The notes: generated from the letters alone by a model not told the origin. A stretch of 64,000 bases of DNA from Mucilaginibacter glaciei (GCF_014773245.1 NZ_JACWMX010000002.1:496001-560000), one strand, 5' to 3'. Shown: positions 37,812 to 47,998, counted from the stretch's first letter. Made by a program: numbers and translations.

Positions 37812-38777
37812 ATGACAAAATACAATACACTCCTTTACTATTGTTACGCAACAATAGCCGATGGTGAGCAATTTGCTGCCGATCATTTAAAATTTTGTAA
37901 ATCGTTAGGGTTAACCGGGCGCATCATTGTGGCCGATGAGGGTTTGAACGGCACCGTATCTGGCAGTGCCGAATCTTGCGAAACCTATATGAACACCCTG
38001 CATTCCGACGAGCGTTTTGCAGGTATAGATTTTAAGATAGATGAGGTAGCCGAGCCATCATTTGTTAAAATGCACTGCCGCTATAAATCAGAGATAGTAC
38101 ATTCCGGCCTGCGCGATCCAAACATGATTAACCCGCAATTGAAAACCGGCAAACACCTGGAGCCAAAAGATTTTTTGGCCATGAAAGACCGGGATGATGT
38201 AGTAATACTGGATGTACGCTCTAACTATGAGCATTCATTAGGGAAATTTAAAAACGCGGTTACCCTCGATATTGAGAATTTTCGTGATTTCCCGGCAATG
38301 ATCAACGAGCTGGCCCAATATAAAGACAAAAAGATCCTGACCTACTGCACCGGCGGAATCAAATGCGAAAAGGCTTCAGCACTTTTACTACACGAAGGTT
38401 TTAGCGATGTTTACCAACTTCACGGTGGTATCATTAAATATGGCAAAGAAGCGGGCGGCGAAGATTTTGAAGGCAAATGCTATGTTTTTGATAACCGATT
38501 ATCAGTTGATGTAAACAGCGTTAATCCCGTAATAATCTCAACTTGCCGTAACTGTGGTAAAACCACACCAAAAATGATCAATTGTGCCAACCCGGAATGC
38601 AATGAGCATTTTACCCAGTGCGATGATTGTGGCGCGCAATTGGAAGGCTGCTGCAGCGACGTCTGTCAGGCCCATCCGCGCAAGCGCGCCTATGATGGTA
38701 CCGGCTATTATGTAAAGGCACCACAACCTGTAAATACCGCAAAAAAAGGCGAAAAGCTCCAGTTAGCGGCTGAATAA
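37812..38777 (+). CDS. trhO: tRNA uridine(34) hydroxylase / rhodanese-domain sulfurtransferase TrhO
   Basis: 321 residues from ATG 37812 (ATG 37803 is a possible alternative). TrhO forms 5-hydroxyuridine at position 34 of some tRNAs. An N-terminal UPF0176 acylphosphatase-like domain (about 1-95) is followed by a rhodanese domain whose active cysteine is in ILTYCTGGIKCEKASALLL. A cysteine-rich zinc-binding C-terminus (CRNCGKTTPKMINCANPEC, then CDDCGAQLEGCC) is present. The earlier in-frame start at 37710 lies within the preceding terminator and promoter box and would add a false hydrophobic leader. A terminator hairpin follows. Confidence 0.92.
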   Translation: MTKYNTLLYYCYATIADGEQFAADHLKFCKSLGLTGRIIVADEGLNGTVSGSAESCETYMNTLHSDERFAGIDFKIDEVAEPSFVKMHCRYKSEIVHSGLRDPNMINPQLKTGKHLEPKDFLAMKDRDDVVILDVRSNYEHSLGKFKNAVTLDIENFRDFPAMINELAQYKDKKILTYCTGGIKCEKASALLLHEGFSDVYQLHGGIIKYGKEAGGEDFEGKCYVFDNRLSVDVNSVNPVIISTCRNCGKTTPKMINCANPECNEHFTQCDDCGAQLEGCCSDVCQAHPRKRAYDGTGYYVKAPQPVNTAKKGEKLQLAAE

Positions 38778-38785
38778 ATACCAAG

Positions 38786-38811
38786 GCTTATCTGCAGAGA
38801 TAAGCTTTTTG
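38786..38811 (+). terminator. Terminator after trhO
   Basis: GCTTATCT (38786-38793) pairs with AGATAAGC (38798-38805) around a GCAG loop, followed by TTTTT. It isolates trhO from the polysaccharide-utilisation regulator downstream. Confidence 0.7.
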
Positions 38812-38854
38812 CTTTTATTAGCTTGCAAACCGTATTTTCGTATAATTAAACCAA

Positions 38855-41743
38855 ATGCGTAAACTCGTACTTCTTTTTTCTTGTTTATTAATGGTTTTAA
38901 TATCTGCAAAGGCTGCCGATATTAAGAGCATTGGCGTGCCGTATGTACAAAATTACACCAAGGCGCAATATCAATCGGGTAATCAAAACTGGGCTGTAAC
39001 GCGTGATGAGCATGGCATTATGTATTTTGGCAATGCCGAGGGTTTACTCGCGTTTGACGGTAAGTACTGGCAACTGCACCAGATGCCCAATAAGCTCATC
39101 GTAAGATCAGTAGCGGCAGATGGCAAGGGCAAGATATATGCGGGCGGCTTTGGCGAATTAGGCTACTGGGAAAACAATGCGCAGGGGTTTTTAAAATACC
39201 ATTCCCTCACCAACCTCATTGCCGATAAATTTTTGCTGAATGAGGAGATTTGGAAAATTTACGTTGATAACGGCCGTGTCATCTTCCAATCGTTCGGCTC
39301 CATATTTATTTACGCCAATGGCAAAATAACTATCATCAAAGCGCCCAAACCTTATTTGTTCTTACTTAAATGTGGCAGTCGTTATTTTATCGAACAGGTA
39401 AATACGGGCTTATTCGAGCTACGTAACAATAAATTAGCCGCTATCCCGGGCAGCGAAATTTTGGGCAACAGCGGCGTACTATCTATCCTGCCTTTTCAAA
39501 AGAATAAATATTTGATAGGTACAGCAAAAAACGGACTATTTGTTTACAATGGCCGCAGCATAAAGCCCTGGCTAAACCAGGCAACGGATTTCCTAAAAAC
39601 CTTCCAGCTTAATAACGGAGCGGCGATACCTGGTAAATATATGGCCTATGGTACCATCCTTAACTGGGTAATAATTATTGATACCGCCGGAAACGTAGTG
39701 CAACACATCAATAAATCAAGTGGTTTGCAAAACAATACGGTGTTGAGTCTTTACACAGATGCCGAACAAAACCTTTGGGCCGGCCTGGATAATGGCATCG
39801 ACCGTATCGAAGTTAATTCACCCCTATATTTCTACTTCGATAAATCGGGCAGGTTTGGCACGGTATATTCCAGTATAATTTTTAATAACAAGATCTATAT
39901 CGGCACCAACCAGGGACTGTTTTATAGCGATTGGATAAATCAGACTGCCAGCAAGCCATTCAGCTCCTTTGATTTTAAGCTAATTCCCGGCTCGCAAGGG
40001 CAGGTTTGGGACCTTTCCCTGCAGGATGGCCACTTGCTATGCGGCCATAACGACGGAACCTACCAGGTAAACGGAAGTACAATTAACAAAATATCAGCCG
40101 TAAACGGGGGCTGGACTATAAAGAAATTGAACGACCACCAATTAATACAGGGTACTTATACTGGCTTGGTCATTTACAAAAAAGACGCAGCGGGCAATTG
40201 GGTCTTTGACCATAAGATAGCGGGCTTCGGCGAACCATCCAGATATGTAGAACAAGATAATAAGGGGCAAATTTGGGTAAGCCACGCCTACAAAGGAATT
40301 TACAAACTTACCTTAAGTGCCGACAGGCAACGCGCAATAACTGTAAAATATTACGATAGTAGGCAAGGCCTGCCGGGTAGCTACAATGTAAACGTTTTTA
40401 ACCTGGATAACCGTGTAGTTTTCTCTTCAAATGCCGGGTTTTATATCTATGACGATATTACCGACCGGTTTGAAAAATACAAACAGCTTAACAGCAAGTT
40501 AGGCACATTTGCCGCATCGGGTAAGCTTATCCCGGCGGTGGGTAAAAAATATTGGTTTATAAGCGATGGCCGTGTTTCACTCGCTGATCTTTCAATACCC
40601 GGCAAACTATCAATCGACTCAAACCGCTTTAGCATCCTTAACGGCCAGATGGTGCAGCATTATGAGAACATCAACCTAATTAACAACTCGCTTTACCTGA
40701 TCAGTGTAGATGATGGCTTCGTTATCCTGAACGACGAAGATGCGGCACATCAAAACAATGGGAAAACACCGCAGGTGCTTATTCGCAAGATAGAAAACGT
40801 GACAGACAAAATACATGTGATAGCCGATAACGGTAACTTACCGCAATTTTTGCAAATAGCTTACAATCAAAACAATATACGCATATCGTACACCCTGCCG
40901 TATTATAAACAGGCTAAAATAAAATTCCAGTATTATTTAGAAGGTTACTCCAGGCATTGGTCAGATTGGTCTGCGCAGGCCCAAAAGGAATTTACCAACC
41001 TCGACCAGGGCAACTACCAATTCAAAGTGCGCGCTAAGATTAATGACGATATGGTGTCGGCAATAACCACTTTTTCCTTCAGGATATTACCTCCCTGGTA
41101 TGCAGGTAAAGCGGCTATCGTCTTTTACGTACTATTGATAGTATTGGCATATTACGTAATTCGCTATTATTACCGTTTAAAACTAAACCGGCACCAAAAA
41201 GAGATCCACGAAAAATTACAGCGCGAGAAAGAAGATTTTCTGAAGCAAGAGGCAATAACGAGCCAACAACACATCGTTACCATTAAAAACGAACAGTTAC
41301 AGGCCGACCTTGCGAGCAAGAGCCGCGAGCTTGCCAACTCGGCTATGAATATCGTTTATAAGAACGAATTGCTGCAAAAGTTGAGCGACGAGATCAACAA
41401 TTTAAAGGATAGCGCAGGCAAAAAAATATCAGAAGATCAGCTAAAAAAAATCCATCATGTTATTGACGATGGAATGAGTGATGAACGCGACTGGAATATT
41501 TTTGAACGCAGCTTTAATGAAGCGCATGAGAACTTTTTTAAGAAACTTAAACACAGCCACCCCGATCTTGTGCCCAATGATCTGAAGCTTTGCGCCTACC
41601 TGCGTATGAATATGAGCAGTAAGGAAATGGCCTCATTGCTTAATATTTCTCTACGAGGTGTGGAGATAAGGCGCTACCGCTTGCGCAAAAAGCTTGATCT
41701 TCCGCATGACAAAAACCTCGTTGAGTTTCTTATTGAGGTATAA
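38855..41743 (+). CDS. Membrane-anchored propeller-sensor transcriptional regulator (Y_Y_Y, LuxR-like HTH, no kinase)
   Basis: 962 residues. The signal peptide or anchor (1-20) is followed by a periplasmic sensor built from two-component-regulator-propeller repeats (about 40-660; for example LWAGLDNGIDRIEVNSPL and GLPGSYNVNVFNLDN). A Y_Y_Y immunoglobulin-like domain spans about 690-750 (YYLEGYSRHWSDWSAQAQKE), and one membrane helix spans about 752-775 (AIVFYVLLIVLAYYVIRYYY). A long coiled coil (about 778-860) leads to a C-terminal LuxR-like helix-turn-helix (SSKEMASLLNISLRGVEIRR). There is no histidine kinase or receiver domain, so it may act from the membrane as a one-component regulator. 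It sits just before the SusC/SusD genes. Confidence 0.9.
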   Translation: MRKLVLLFSCLLMVLISAKAADIKSIGVPYVQNYTKAQYQSGNQNWAVTRDEHGIMYFGNAEGLLAFDGKYWQLHQMPNKLIVRSVAADGKGKIYAGGFGELGYWENNAQGFLKYHSLTNLIADKFLLNEEIWKIYVDNGRVIFQSFGSIFIYANGKITIIKAPKPYLFLLKCGSRYFIEQVNTGLFELRNNKLAAIPGSEILGNSGVLSILPFQKNKYLIGTAKNGLFVYNGRSIKPWLNQATDFLKTFQLNNGAAIPGKYMAYGTILNWVIIIDTAGNVVQHINKSSGLQNNTVLSLYTDAEQNLWAGLDNGIDRIEVNSPLYFYFDKSGRFGTVYSSIIFNNKIYIGTNQGLFYSDWINQTASKPFSSFDFKLIPGSQGQVWDLSLQDGHLLCGHNDGTYQVNGSTINKISAVNGGWTIKKLNDHQLIQGTYTGLVIYKKDAAGNWVFDHKIAGFGEPSRYVEQDNKGQIWVSHAYKGIYKLTLSADRQRAITVKYYDSRQGLPGSYNVNVFNLDNRVVFSSNAGFYIYDDITDRFEKYKQLNSKLGTFAASGKLIPAVGKKYWFISDGRVSLADLSIPGKLSIDSNRFSILNGQMVQHYENINLINNSLYLISVDDGFVILNDEDAAHQNNGKTPQVLIRKIENVTDKIHVIADNGNLPQFLQIAYNQNNIRISYTLPYYKQAKIKFQYYLEGYSRHWSDWSAQAQKEFTNLDQGNYQFKVRAKINDDMVSAITTFSFRILPPWYAGKAAIVFYVLLIVLAYYVIRYYYRLKLNRHQKEIHEKLQREKEDFLKQEAITSQQHIVTIKNEQLQADLASKSRELANSAMNIVYKNELLQKLSDEINNLKDSAGKKISEDQLKKIHHVIDDGMSDERDWNIFERSFNEAHENFFKKLKHSHPDLVPNDLKLCAYLRMNMSSKEMASLLNISLRGVEIRRYRLRKKLDLPHDKNLVEFLIEV

Positions 41744-41873
41744 TACTACATCATTACCACACAAACGCTTATTCAGCTTTGACTGATTCTTACATTGCAG
41801 TGTAGTATGTAAATGATAAACTATTGAATAGCAATTGCCTAATAATCAATAAATTAAAATTTAAAACAAAAGC

Positions 41874-41891
41874 TGTTGAGAAAGTGTTGAG
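41874..41891 (+). promoter_or_regulatory. Direct repeat TGTTGAG x2 before susC
   Basis: TGTTGAG at 41874-41880 and 41885-41891, 11 bases apart (one helical turn), 106 bases before the SusC ATG. It is a possible binding site for the membrane-anchored regulator; this is weak and positional only. The rest of the 254-base gap is A/T-rich with no other clear signal. Confidence 0.25.
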
Positions 41892-41997
41892 CGTTTGATG
41901 TATTAATGTAGAGTAGCATTATTTGTAAAAAATGTATTATCTACTCAATTTCGACCCTACAAAACCAATTAATCCAAGTAATTAACATTTAACCACT

Positions 41998-44994
41998 ATG
42001 AAGAGAAATTCTACTATCTCAGGGTTGATGCTATTGCTATTCTTTTTTACTACCAATGCGATAGCGCAAAACGTTGCCTTGAAAGGTAAAGTTACAGATG
42101 CTGCTACCGGCGAAAGCCTTATAGGTGTTAGCGTAGGTATTAAAGGAACTGCAAACGGTGTTCAAACTGATGTAAACGGCGCGTACTCAATTTCCGTACC
42201 TACAAACGCAACCTTAACATTCAGCTATATTGGGTACACTGCCCAATCCCTGCCGGTAAACGGGCAAACTACTTTAAACGTCTTACTAAAGGGCGAATCT
42301 AACGAGCTTAAAACGGTTGTTGTTGTAGGTTACGGCACGCAGCGCAAGCGTGATGTTACCGGTGCGGTAGCCAGCGTAAACGGCGACCAGCTAAGCAAAC
42401 AACCAGTTCAAACTCCTACTCAGGCCTTACAGGGTAAGGTAGCAGGTGTACAGGTACTATCATCAGGTCAGCCCAATTCGGCGCCTATTTTACGTATCCG
42501 TGGTACAGGTTCTGTTTTGGCAGGTGCCAACCCGCTTTACGTGGTCGACGGGGTTTTAACCGACGATATCCGTAACATCAACAATAATGATATCGTAAGC
42601 CTGGATGTATTGAAAGATGCATCGGCCGCTATTTATGGTGTGCGTGGTGCAAATGGTGTGGTTATTATTACCACCAAAAAAGGTAAAAGCGGCCCGGCTG
42701 TTGTAAGCTATGATGCTAACGTAGGGTTCCGCGAAATTGCCAGCCAGATCAAATTGGCTAACAGGCAGCAGTATGTCGACTATCTAAACGTAGCCAGCCC
42801 CGGTAAAATAACAAGTGATGATAAATCGCCGTTAACTATCCCTGGTACAACTAACTGGGCAGATGCGGTTTCCCGTAAGGGTTTTTACACCAATCATAAT
42901 ATTTCGGTATCGGGTGGTGGCGATAAAAGCACTTACTTTATCAGCGGTAACTATTACAATGAGGATGGTGTTATCAAAACCAATAACTTTCAACGTTTCT
43001 CGTTACGCGCCAATAATGACGTAAAGATTTCTGATAAGCTAAAATTCAGCGATCAGATATCCTTAACCCGCGGCGCAGAACGTGCGGTTGATATCGGTGC
43101 TGTTTATGGTAACGTTTATCGCGCAGCACCAATAATCCCGTCTATTTTAAATGGCAAGTATGGTAACACTTCTGCCTGGAGTAACGTAGGCAACCCACTT
43201 TTGCAGTTAGATAAAACCAATAACTTTATATTAAACAATCGGGTGCAGGGCAATGTGGCGGTTGACTATAATCCTGTTAAATGGCTAACCTTCCACTCGG
43301 CCTTTAACCTGGATGCGCGTTTTAATAATCAAAAAAACTATGGTTACCAGTTTGATGCAGATGGTAACACCTTCACCGTTGGTGGTGGTAACCAGCGCCA
43401 AACTAACAGTTCATTGTTTGTGCAGAATGATAATTCTTACCAATACCAGTGGGATAACACGGTAACGTTTGACAGGACTTTCGATAAACACCACTTCACC
43501 GTATTAGGAGGTGTGGTTACAGAAAAAGCCCGTTCAAATTATATTAATGGCTCGCGTATAGATGTACCTGCCAATCAGGATCAATGGTTTCTGGATTTGG
43601 GCAACCCCGACCTGAACGCTACTAACAGCAACAACGGGTCGTTATTTACTCGTCAATCATACATTGGCCGTGTAAACTATGATTATGCAGGCAAGTACCT
43701 TTTAACCGGATCTATCCGCCGCGACGGCAGCTCGAAATTTGCTGAAAAATATGCAACTTTTTATACAGTTGGCGCAGGCTGGGTAATTTCAGAAGAAAGC
43801 TTTGTAAAGGGCGGCATATTTGATAATTTAAAACTACGTGGCAGCTATGGTGAATTGGGTAATGATAACATCGACCCATCATTATTCATCGTAACCGGTT
43901 TACCTTACCAGCCTTACTATTTTAATAATGGCACCCTGGCAAACGGTACTATCATCCAGGATATCAAAAATACCAACCTGAGATGGGAAACAACTAAACA
44001 ATTAGACTTAGGGTTAGATTTCGGCTTTTTAAACAACCGCTTAACCGGTGAGTTTGACTACTACGATAAAAAGGTAAGCAATGCCTTAACTTATGTAACC
44101 TTGCCAGGTATCCTGGGTGATCCGGACAACCGCTTTATTACCAACGCCGCATCGTATCAAAATAAAGGTGTGGAGTTTGCTTTAAGATGGAGAGATAACA
44201 TCAGCCCTAACTTTTCTTACAACATAGGTGCTAATATCAGCTACAATAAAAATACGGTTACCGGCTTAAACGGCGGGCAGGCGTTAAATGGTGGCGGTGC
44301 AAACGGCCAAACCATTACCCGTACAGAAAATGGCCAGCCAATTGCAAGCTACTACGTATTGCACTCAACAGGCATATTCCAAAACGCGGCAGAAGTTGCA
44401 GCAGCGGTTCCTAACAGTTTAGAGGCCAACCATGTGGGCGGGCTGAAATATGAGGATGTAAACAAAGATGGTAAAATTGACGCTAACGACAGGATCTTCG
44501 CAGGTTCATATCAGCCAAAATACTTTGGTGGTTTTAATTTAGGTGTTAATTATTATGCGTTTGACATCAGTGCCGATTTTTATGGCAACTGGGGTAACAA
44601 AATCTATAACGGTAAAAAGAATTCAAGGGGTAGCGCTAACGACAACATTGAGGCCGGCTATGCCGATGCACGTTTTACCACAGCAAAACCATCGTCAACA
44701 GATCCCGATTTAATTACGCAAAGCACGCCACCGTCCACCTACTTTATTGAATCGGGTGCTTTTTTAAGGTTAAATAACTTAACAGTTGGTTACACTATAC
44801 CAAACGCTATTTCAAAACGTGCGGGTATCTCTAAGTTCAGGATGTTTTTAACCTCGCAAAATTTATTTACAGCAAAACGTTACAGCGGTTCATCGCCAGA
44901 GTTGTTTAATACCGACATATTATCGGCTGGTATTGATGCGACAAACTACCCGGTAACCCGCACTTTTGCATTTGGTGTAAATGTTCAATTTTAA
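41998..44994 (+). CDS. SusC/RagA-type TonB-linked outer membrane transporter
   Basis: 998 residues. The signal peptide (to about 23, AIAQ) is followed by a CarboxypepD_reg-like domain (about 27-105; ALKGKVTDAATGESLIGVSV). The TonB-linked plug (about 115-225) contains VVVGYGTQRKRDVTGAV, then LRIRGTGSVLAGANPLYVVDG and DASAAIYGVRGANGVVIITTKKG. A 22-strand barrel follows to the C-terminal aromatic FGVNVQF. It imports glycans captured by the SusD partner, powered by TonB. It starts the susC-susD-glucanase unit, preceded by the membrane-anchored regulator. Its glycan is inferred from the adjacent GH144-type enzyme as beta-1,2-glucan. Confidence 0.96.
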   Translation: MKRNSTISGLMLLLFFFTTNAIAQNVALKGKVTDAATGESLIGVSVGIKGTANGVQTDVNGAYSISVPTNATLTFSYIGYTAQSLPVNGQTTLNVLLKGESNELKTVVVVGYGTQRKRDVTGAVASVNGDQLSKQPVQTPTQALQGKVAGVQVLSSGQPNSAPILRIRGTGSVLAGANPLYVVDGVLTDDIRNINNNDIVSLDVLKDASAAIYGVRGANGVVIITTKKGKSGPAVVSYDANVGFREIASQIKLANRQQYVDYLNVASPGKITSDDKSPLTIPGTTNWADAVSRKGFYTNHNISVSGGGDKSTYFISGNYYNEDGVIKTNNFQRFSLRANNDVKISDKLKFSDQISLTRGAERAVDIGAVYGNVYRAAPIIPSILNGKYGNTSAWSNVGNPLLQLDKTNNFILNNRVQGNVAVDYNPVKWLTFHSAFNLDARFNNQKNYGYQFDADGNTFTVGGGNQRQTNSSLFVQNDNSYQYQWDNTVTFDRTFDKHHFTVLGGVVTEKARSNYINGSRIDVPANQDQWFLDLGNPDLNATNSNNGSLFTRQSYIGRVNYDYAGKYLLTGSIRRDGSSKFAEKYATFYTVGAGWVISEESFVKGGIFDNLKLRGSYGELGNDNIDPSLFIVTGLPYQPYYFNNGTLANGTIIQDIKNTNLRWETTKQLDLGLDFGFLNNRLTGEFDYYDKKVSNALTYVTLPGILGDPDNRFITNAASYQNKGVEFALRWRDNISPNFSYNIGANISYNKNTVTGLNGGQALNGGGANGQTITRTENGQPIASYYVLHSTGIFQNAAEVAAAVPNSLEANHVGGLKYEDVNKDGKIDANDRIFAGSYQPKYFGGFNLGVNYYAFDISADFYGNWGNKIYNGKKNSRGSANDNIEAGYADARFTTAKPSSTDPDLITQSTPPSTYFIESGAFLRLNNLTVGYTIPNAISKRAGISKFRMFLTSQNLFTAKRYSGSSPELFNTDILSAGIDATNYPVTRTFAFGVNVQF

Positions 44995-45006
44995 CGCTAT
45001 TGTATT

Positions 45007-46542
45007 ATGAAAAAGATATATCAAAAACATTCAAAACTGCTTTTTATATGCGCAGCAGTTGTGGCAAGCACATTTAGTGCCTGCAAAAACTACCTGGAAG
45101 TAGCACCCCAGGGGCAGATAACGCAAGACCAGATAGCTAACGACCCTACTCAGGCTAAAAATCTGGTAACCGGGATCTATAACGTATTTTACATAGGCGG
45201 TTTTGACCCGGATATAACGAGCTTACAATTTGTGGTACTGTCTGATATCGCTTCTGACGATGCGGATAAAGGAAGTTCGCCTACGGATTATGGTGATGCA
45301 TTACAGGTGGATAACCTGACCACATCTGCCACAAATGGCATTGTAAACAACGTTTGGACAGGCCACTACCAGGGTATCGCACGCGCTAACCAGGCTTTAG
45401 ATAAGCTAAATGCGGCACAGTTTGATGCAGCAACCAAAAACGCCTTAATTGGTGAAGCAAGGTTCTTGCGGGCTTATTTCTATTTTAATTTGGTTCGCCT
45501 TTACGGTGGTGTGCCTTTGTTGGATAAAGTGCCTTTACCAGCCGAAGCCAATGACGATAAATATCAAACCCGGGCAACCGCCGATGATATTTATAAATTC
45601 ATCATCACCGACCTTGACTTTGCAGTAGGTAACCTGCCGGATAAAGGTGCAACAGATGTAGGCCGTGCTACCAAAACAGCTGCACAGGCGTTGGAGGCAA
45701 AGGTGTATTTATACATGAAAAACTACCAAAAAGCTTATGATTTATCTAATGCAGTGATCACCAGCGGTAAATATTCATTAGTGCAAGATTATTCGCTTAT
45801 ATGGCGCCAGAAGGCGGTTAACGGCGATGGTGGCAACAATAATAATGAGTCGATATTCGAGATCCAGGCGGGTATCAACAAATCTTGCAGCGCGGGTATC
45901 AACCTCTACACGGTATCACAAGGCCCGCGTGCCGGCGGTAAATTTGGCTGGTCAGATCTGGGCTTTGGTTTTAACAACCCGTCGCTAAGTTTGGTAAACG
46001 AGTATGAAGCTAACGACGTGCGTAAAGCAGGTACTATCATCACTATCCAGCCAAACGGCACCCGTTTATTTGATGGTTTCCGTATTCCAGGCCGCGACTC
46101 GGTAGAGAACGACCGTTACAGTTACAAAGCCTACCATAGCCGTAGTGCCGAAGACAATTGTGGTGGCAATACAGACCGCTTACCTAAACAGGTACGCATT
46201 TTGCGCTACGCCGATGTATTGTTGATCAATGCCGAAGCTGCTATTCAAATCGGTAACGTGGGTGCGGCATCAACTTCTCTTAATTTGGTACGTACCCGTG
46301 CTAAACTGGCGTCAGTTGCCCCTTCACTTACTGCAGTATGGCATGAACGCCGTGTAGAAATGGCGGAGGAGCATGACCGTTTCTTTGACATTGTTCGCCA
46401 GGACGCGGTACAACCGGGCCGTGCTGCAGCAGCATTTACCGCCCATGGCAAAACTTGGAGTTCAAAAAACGCATTGTTCCCTATCCCGCAAACACAGATT
46501 GATTTAAGTGGTGGCCGTTTAAAGCAAAACCCGGGGTACTAA
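45007..46542 (+). CDS. SusD/RagB-type glycan-binding lipoprotein
   Basis: 511 residues with a lipoprotein signal (FSAC, Cys about 26), so it is anchored on the outer-membrane surface. It is the partner of the SusC gene 12 bases upstream. The SusD N-terminal TPR-like part includes GEARFLRAYFYFNLVRLYGG (about 150-169), and the C-terminal RagB part has VLLINAEAAIQIGNV, then ERRVEMAEEHDRFFDIVRQD and a terminal LKQNPGY motif. SusD captures the oligosaccharide over the SusC lid. A hairpin terminator follows, before the glucanase gene. Confidence 0.96.
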   Translation: MKKIYQKHSKLLFICAAVVASTFSACKNYLEVAPQGQITQDQIANDPTQAKNLVTGIYNVFYIGGFDPDITSLQFVVLSDIASDDADKGSSPTDYGDALQVDNLTTSATNGIVNNVWTGHYQGIARANQALDKLNAAQFDAATKNALIGEARFLRAYFYFNLVRLYGGVPLLDKVPLPAEANDDKYQTRATADDIYKFIITDLDFAVGNLPDKGATDVGRATKTAAQALEAKVYLYMKNYQKAYDLSNAVITSGKYSLVQDYSLIWRQKAVNGDGGNNNNESIFEIQAGINKSCSAGINLYTVSQGPRAGGKFGWSDLGFGFNNPSLSLVNEYEANDVRKAGTIITIQPNGTRLFDGFRIPGRDSVENDRYSYKAYHSRSAEDNCGGNTDRLPKQVRILRYADVLLINAEAAIQIGNVGAASTSLNLVRTRAKLASVAPSLTAVWHERRVEMAEEHDRFFDIVRQDAVQPGRAAAAFTAHGKTWSSKNALFPIPQTQIDLSGGRLKQNPGY

Positions 46543-46568
46543 AAATAAATATTTGATTGATTGAGTTA

Positions 46569-46604
46569 GGGTTGTCCGTCCATTGGGCGGGCAACCCTTT
46601 TTAT
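46569..46604 (+). terminator. Terminator between susD and the glucanase gene
   Basis: GGGTTGTCCGTCC (46569-46581) pairs with GGGCGGGCAACCC (46585-46597) with two non-canonical positions, followed by TTTTTA. It implies attenuation or a separate promoter for the glucanase, and rules out a start at 46583. Confidence 0.75.
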
Positions 46605-46633
46605 TTAGCTCATATCCCTTATATACTTTACTT

Positions 46634-47998
46634 ATGATGAAAAAGACCTTCCTGACACTTTTCCTTTTATTAACCGGCTTATACGGCATCGCCCAAAAAA
46701 AGACCGGTAAAACGGCTGTCGGCCCTGACGGAATTAAGCCTGTTGGCATTATCAAAGGCCTAACCGACAGTGCCCTGTTAGATGTGGTGCAACGCCAAAC
46801 GTTTCGTTATTTTTGGGATTTTGGGCACCCGGTAAGCGGCATGGCCCGAGAACGGAGCAACACCTCATTCGATTACGGTGATGAGGTGGTTACCACGGGT
46901 GGTACGGGCTTTGGGGTAATGGCGCTGATAGCCGCCGACCACCGCAAGTTCATACCCCATGACAAGGCTGTTAACCGCATGCTTAAAATTGTAGAGTTCC
47001 TTTACCGTGCAGATGCATACCATGGGGCATTCCCGCACTGGATGAATGGAGAAACCGGTAAAACCATCCGCTTTGGCCGCCGCGATGACGGCGCCGATAT
47101 TGTAGAGACCGCTTACCTTTTCCAGGGGCTTTTATGCGCACGCCAATACTTTAAGGCCGACGACCCAAAAGAACGCCGTATCCGCGATATGATTGGATGG
47201 ATGTGGGGCGAAATGGATTGGGCCTGGTTTACCCGCGAGGGCCGCGACAACCTGTACTGGCACTGGAGCCCTAATTATGGATGGGCCATGAATTTTCCTA
47301 TCCGCGGGTTTAACGAGTGTTTGATTACCTATATTCTAGCCGAATCATCTGACCGGTCACCGGTGAGTGCCGATATTTACGACCGGGGATGGGCGCAAAG
47401 CGACTTCTTTAAAAATGGCAAAACCTTTTATGGTTATAAACTGCCATTAGGCTTCGACTTTGGCGGGCCATTGTTCTTTTCGCAATACTCGTTCATGGGG
47501 CTAAACCCCAAAGGTCTGAAAGATAAGTATGCCGATTACTGGGAGCAAAACCAAAATCACACGCTTATTAATAGGGCTTACTGTATAGACAACCCGAAGA
47601 AATTTAAAGGATACGGCGAAAATTGCTGGGGATTAACCGCCAGCGATAATTACGAAGGTTACAACGCCCACTCGCCAACTAACGACCTGGGAGTGATAAC
47701 CCCTACTGCGGCTATCTCTGCCTTCCCTTACACGCCGGAGTATTCTATGAAGGCCCTGCGCCATTTTTATTACGACTTGGGCGATAAGATCTGGGGTGAA
47801 TACGGCTTTACCGATGCCTTTAGCGAATCTAAGAACTGGTATGGTAAATCATACCTGGCCATTGACCAGGGGCCGGAAATAGTGATGATAGAGAACTACC
47901 GCTCGGGCTTATTATGGAACTTGTTTATGAGTTGCCCCGAAATTCAGCGGGGGTTAAAAAAGTTAGATTTTCAAAGTCCGGCGTTAAGCAAAAATTAA
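46634..47998 (+). CDS. Secreted glucoamylase-like glycosidase, probable GH144 endo-beta-1,2-glucanase
   Basis: 454 residues from ATG 46634 (or 46637). The earlier frame opening at 46583 lies in the upstream terminator. The signal peptide is MMKKTFLTLFLLLTGLYGIAQ. The mature protein is an (alpha/alpha)6-barrel of the PF10091 'glucoamylase' family, which includes the characterised GH144 endo-beta-1,2-glucanase of Chitinophaga pinensis. Conserved landmarks are RQTFRYFWDFGHPVSGMARE, then SFDYGDEVVTTGGTGFGVMA, GRRDDGADIVETAYLFQGLL, WHWSPNYGWAMNFPIRGFNE and EIVMIENYRSGLLW. It probably cuts beta-1,2-glucans to sophorooligosaccharides in the periplasm or at the cell surface. Confidence 0.88.
   Translation: MMKKTFLTLFLLLTGLYGIAQKKTGKTAVGPDGIKPVGIIKGLTDSALLDVVQRQTFRYFWDFGHPVSGMARERSNTSFDYGDEVVTTGGTGFGVMALIAADHRKFIPHDKAVNRMLKIVEFLYRADAYHGAFPHWMNGETGKTIRFGRRDDGADIVETAYLFQGLLCARQYFKADDPKERRIRDMIGWMWGEMDWAWFTREGRDNLYWHWSPNYGWAMNFPIRGFNECLITYILAESSDRSPVSADIYDRGWAQSDFFKNGKTFYGYKLPLGFDFGGPLFFSQYSFMGLNPKGLKDKYADYWEQNQNHTLINRAYCIDNPKKFKGYGENCWGLTASDNYEGYNAHSPTNDLGVITPTAAISAFPYTPEYSMKALRHFYYDLGDKIWGEYGFTDAFSESKNWYGKSYLAIDQGPEIVMIENYRSGLLWNLFMSCPEIQRGLKKLDFQSPALSKN

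Noticed and set aside
46583..46633. Longer glucanase start at 46583
   Set aside because: It lies in the loop and stem of the susD terminator; the signal peptide starts at MMKKTFL.
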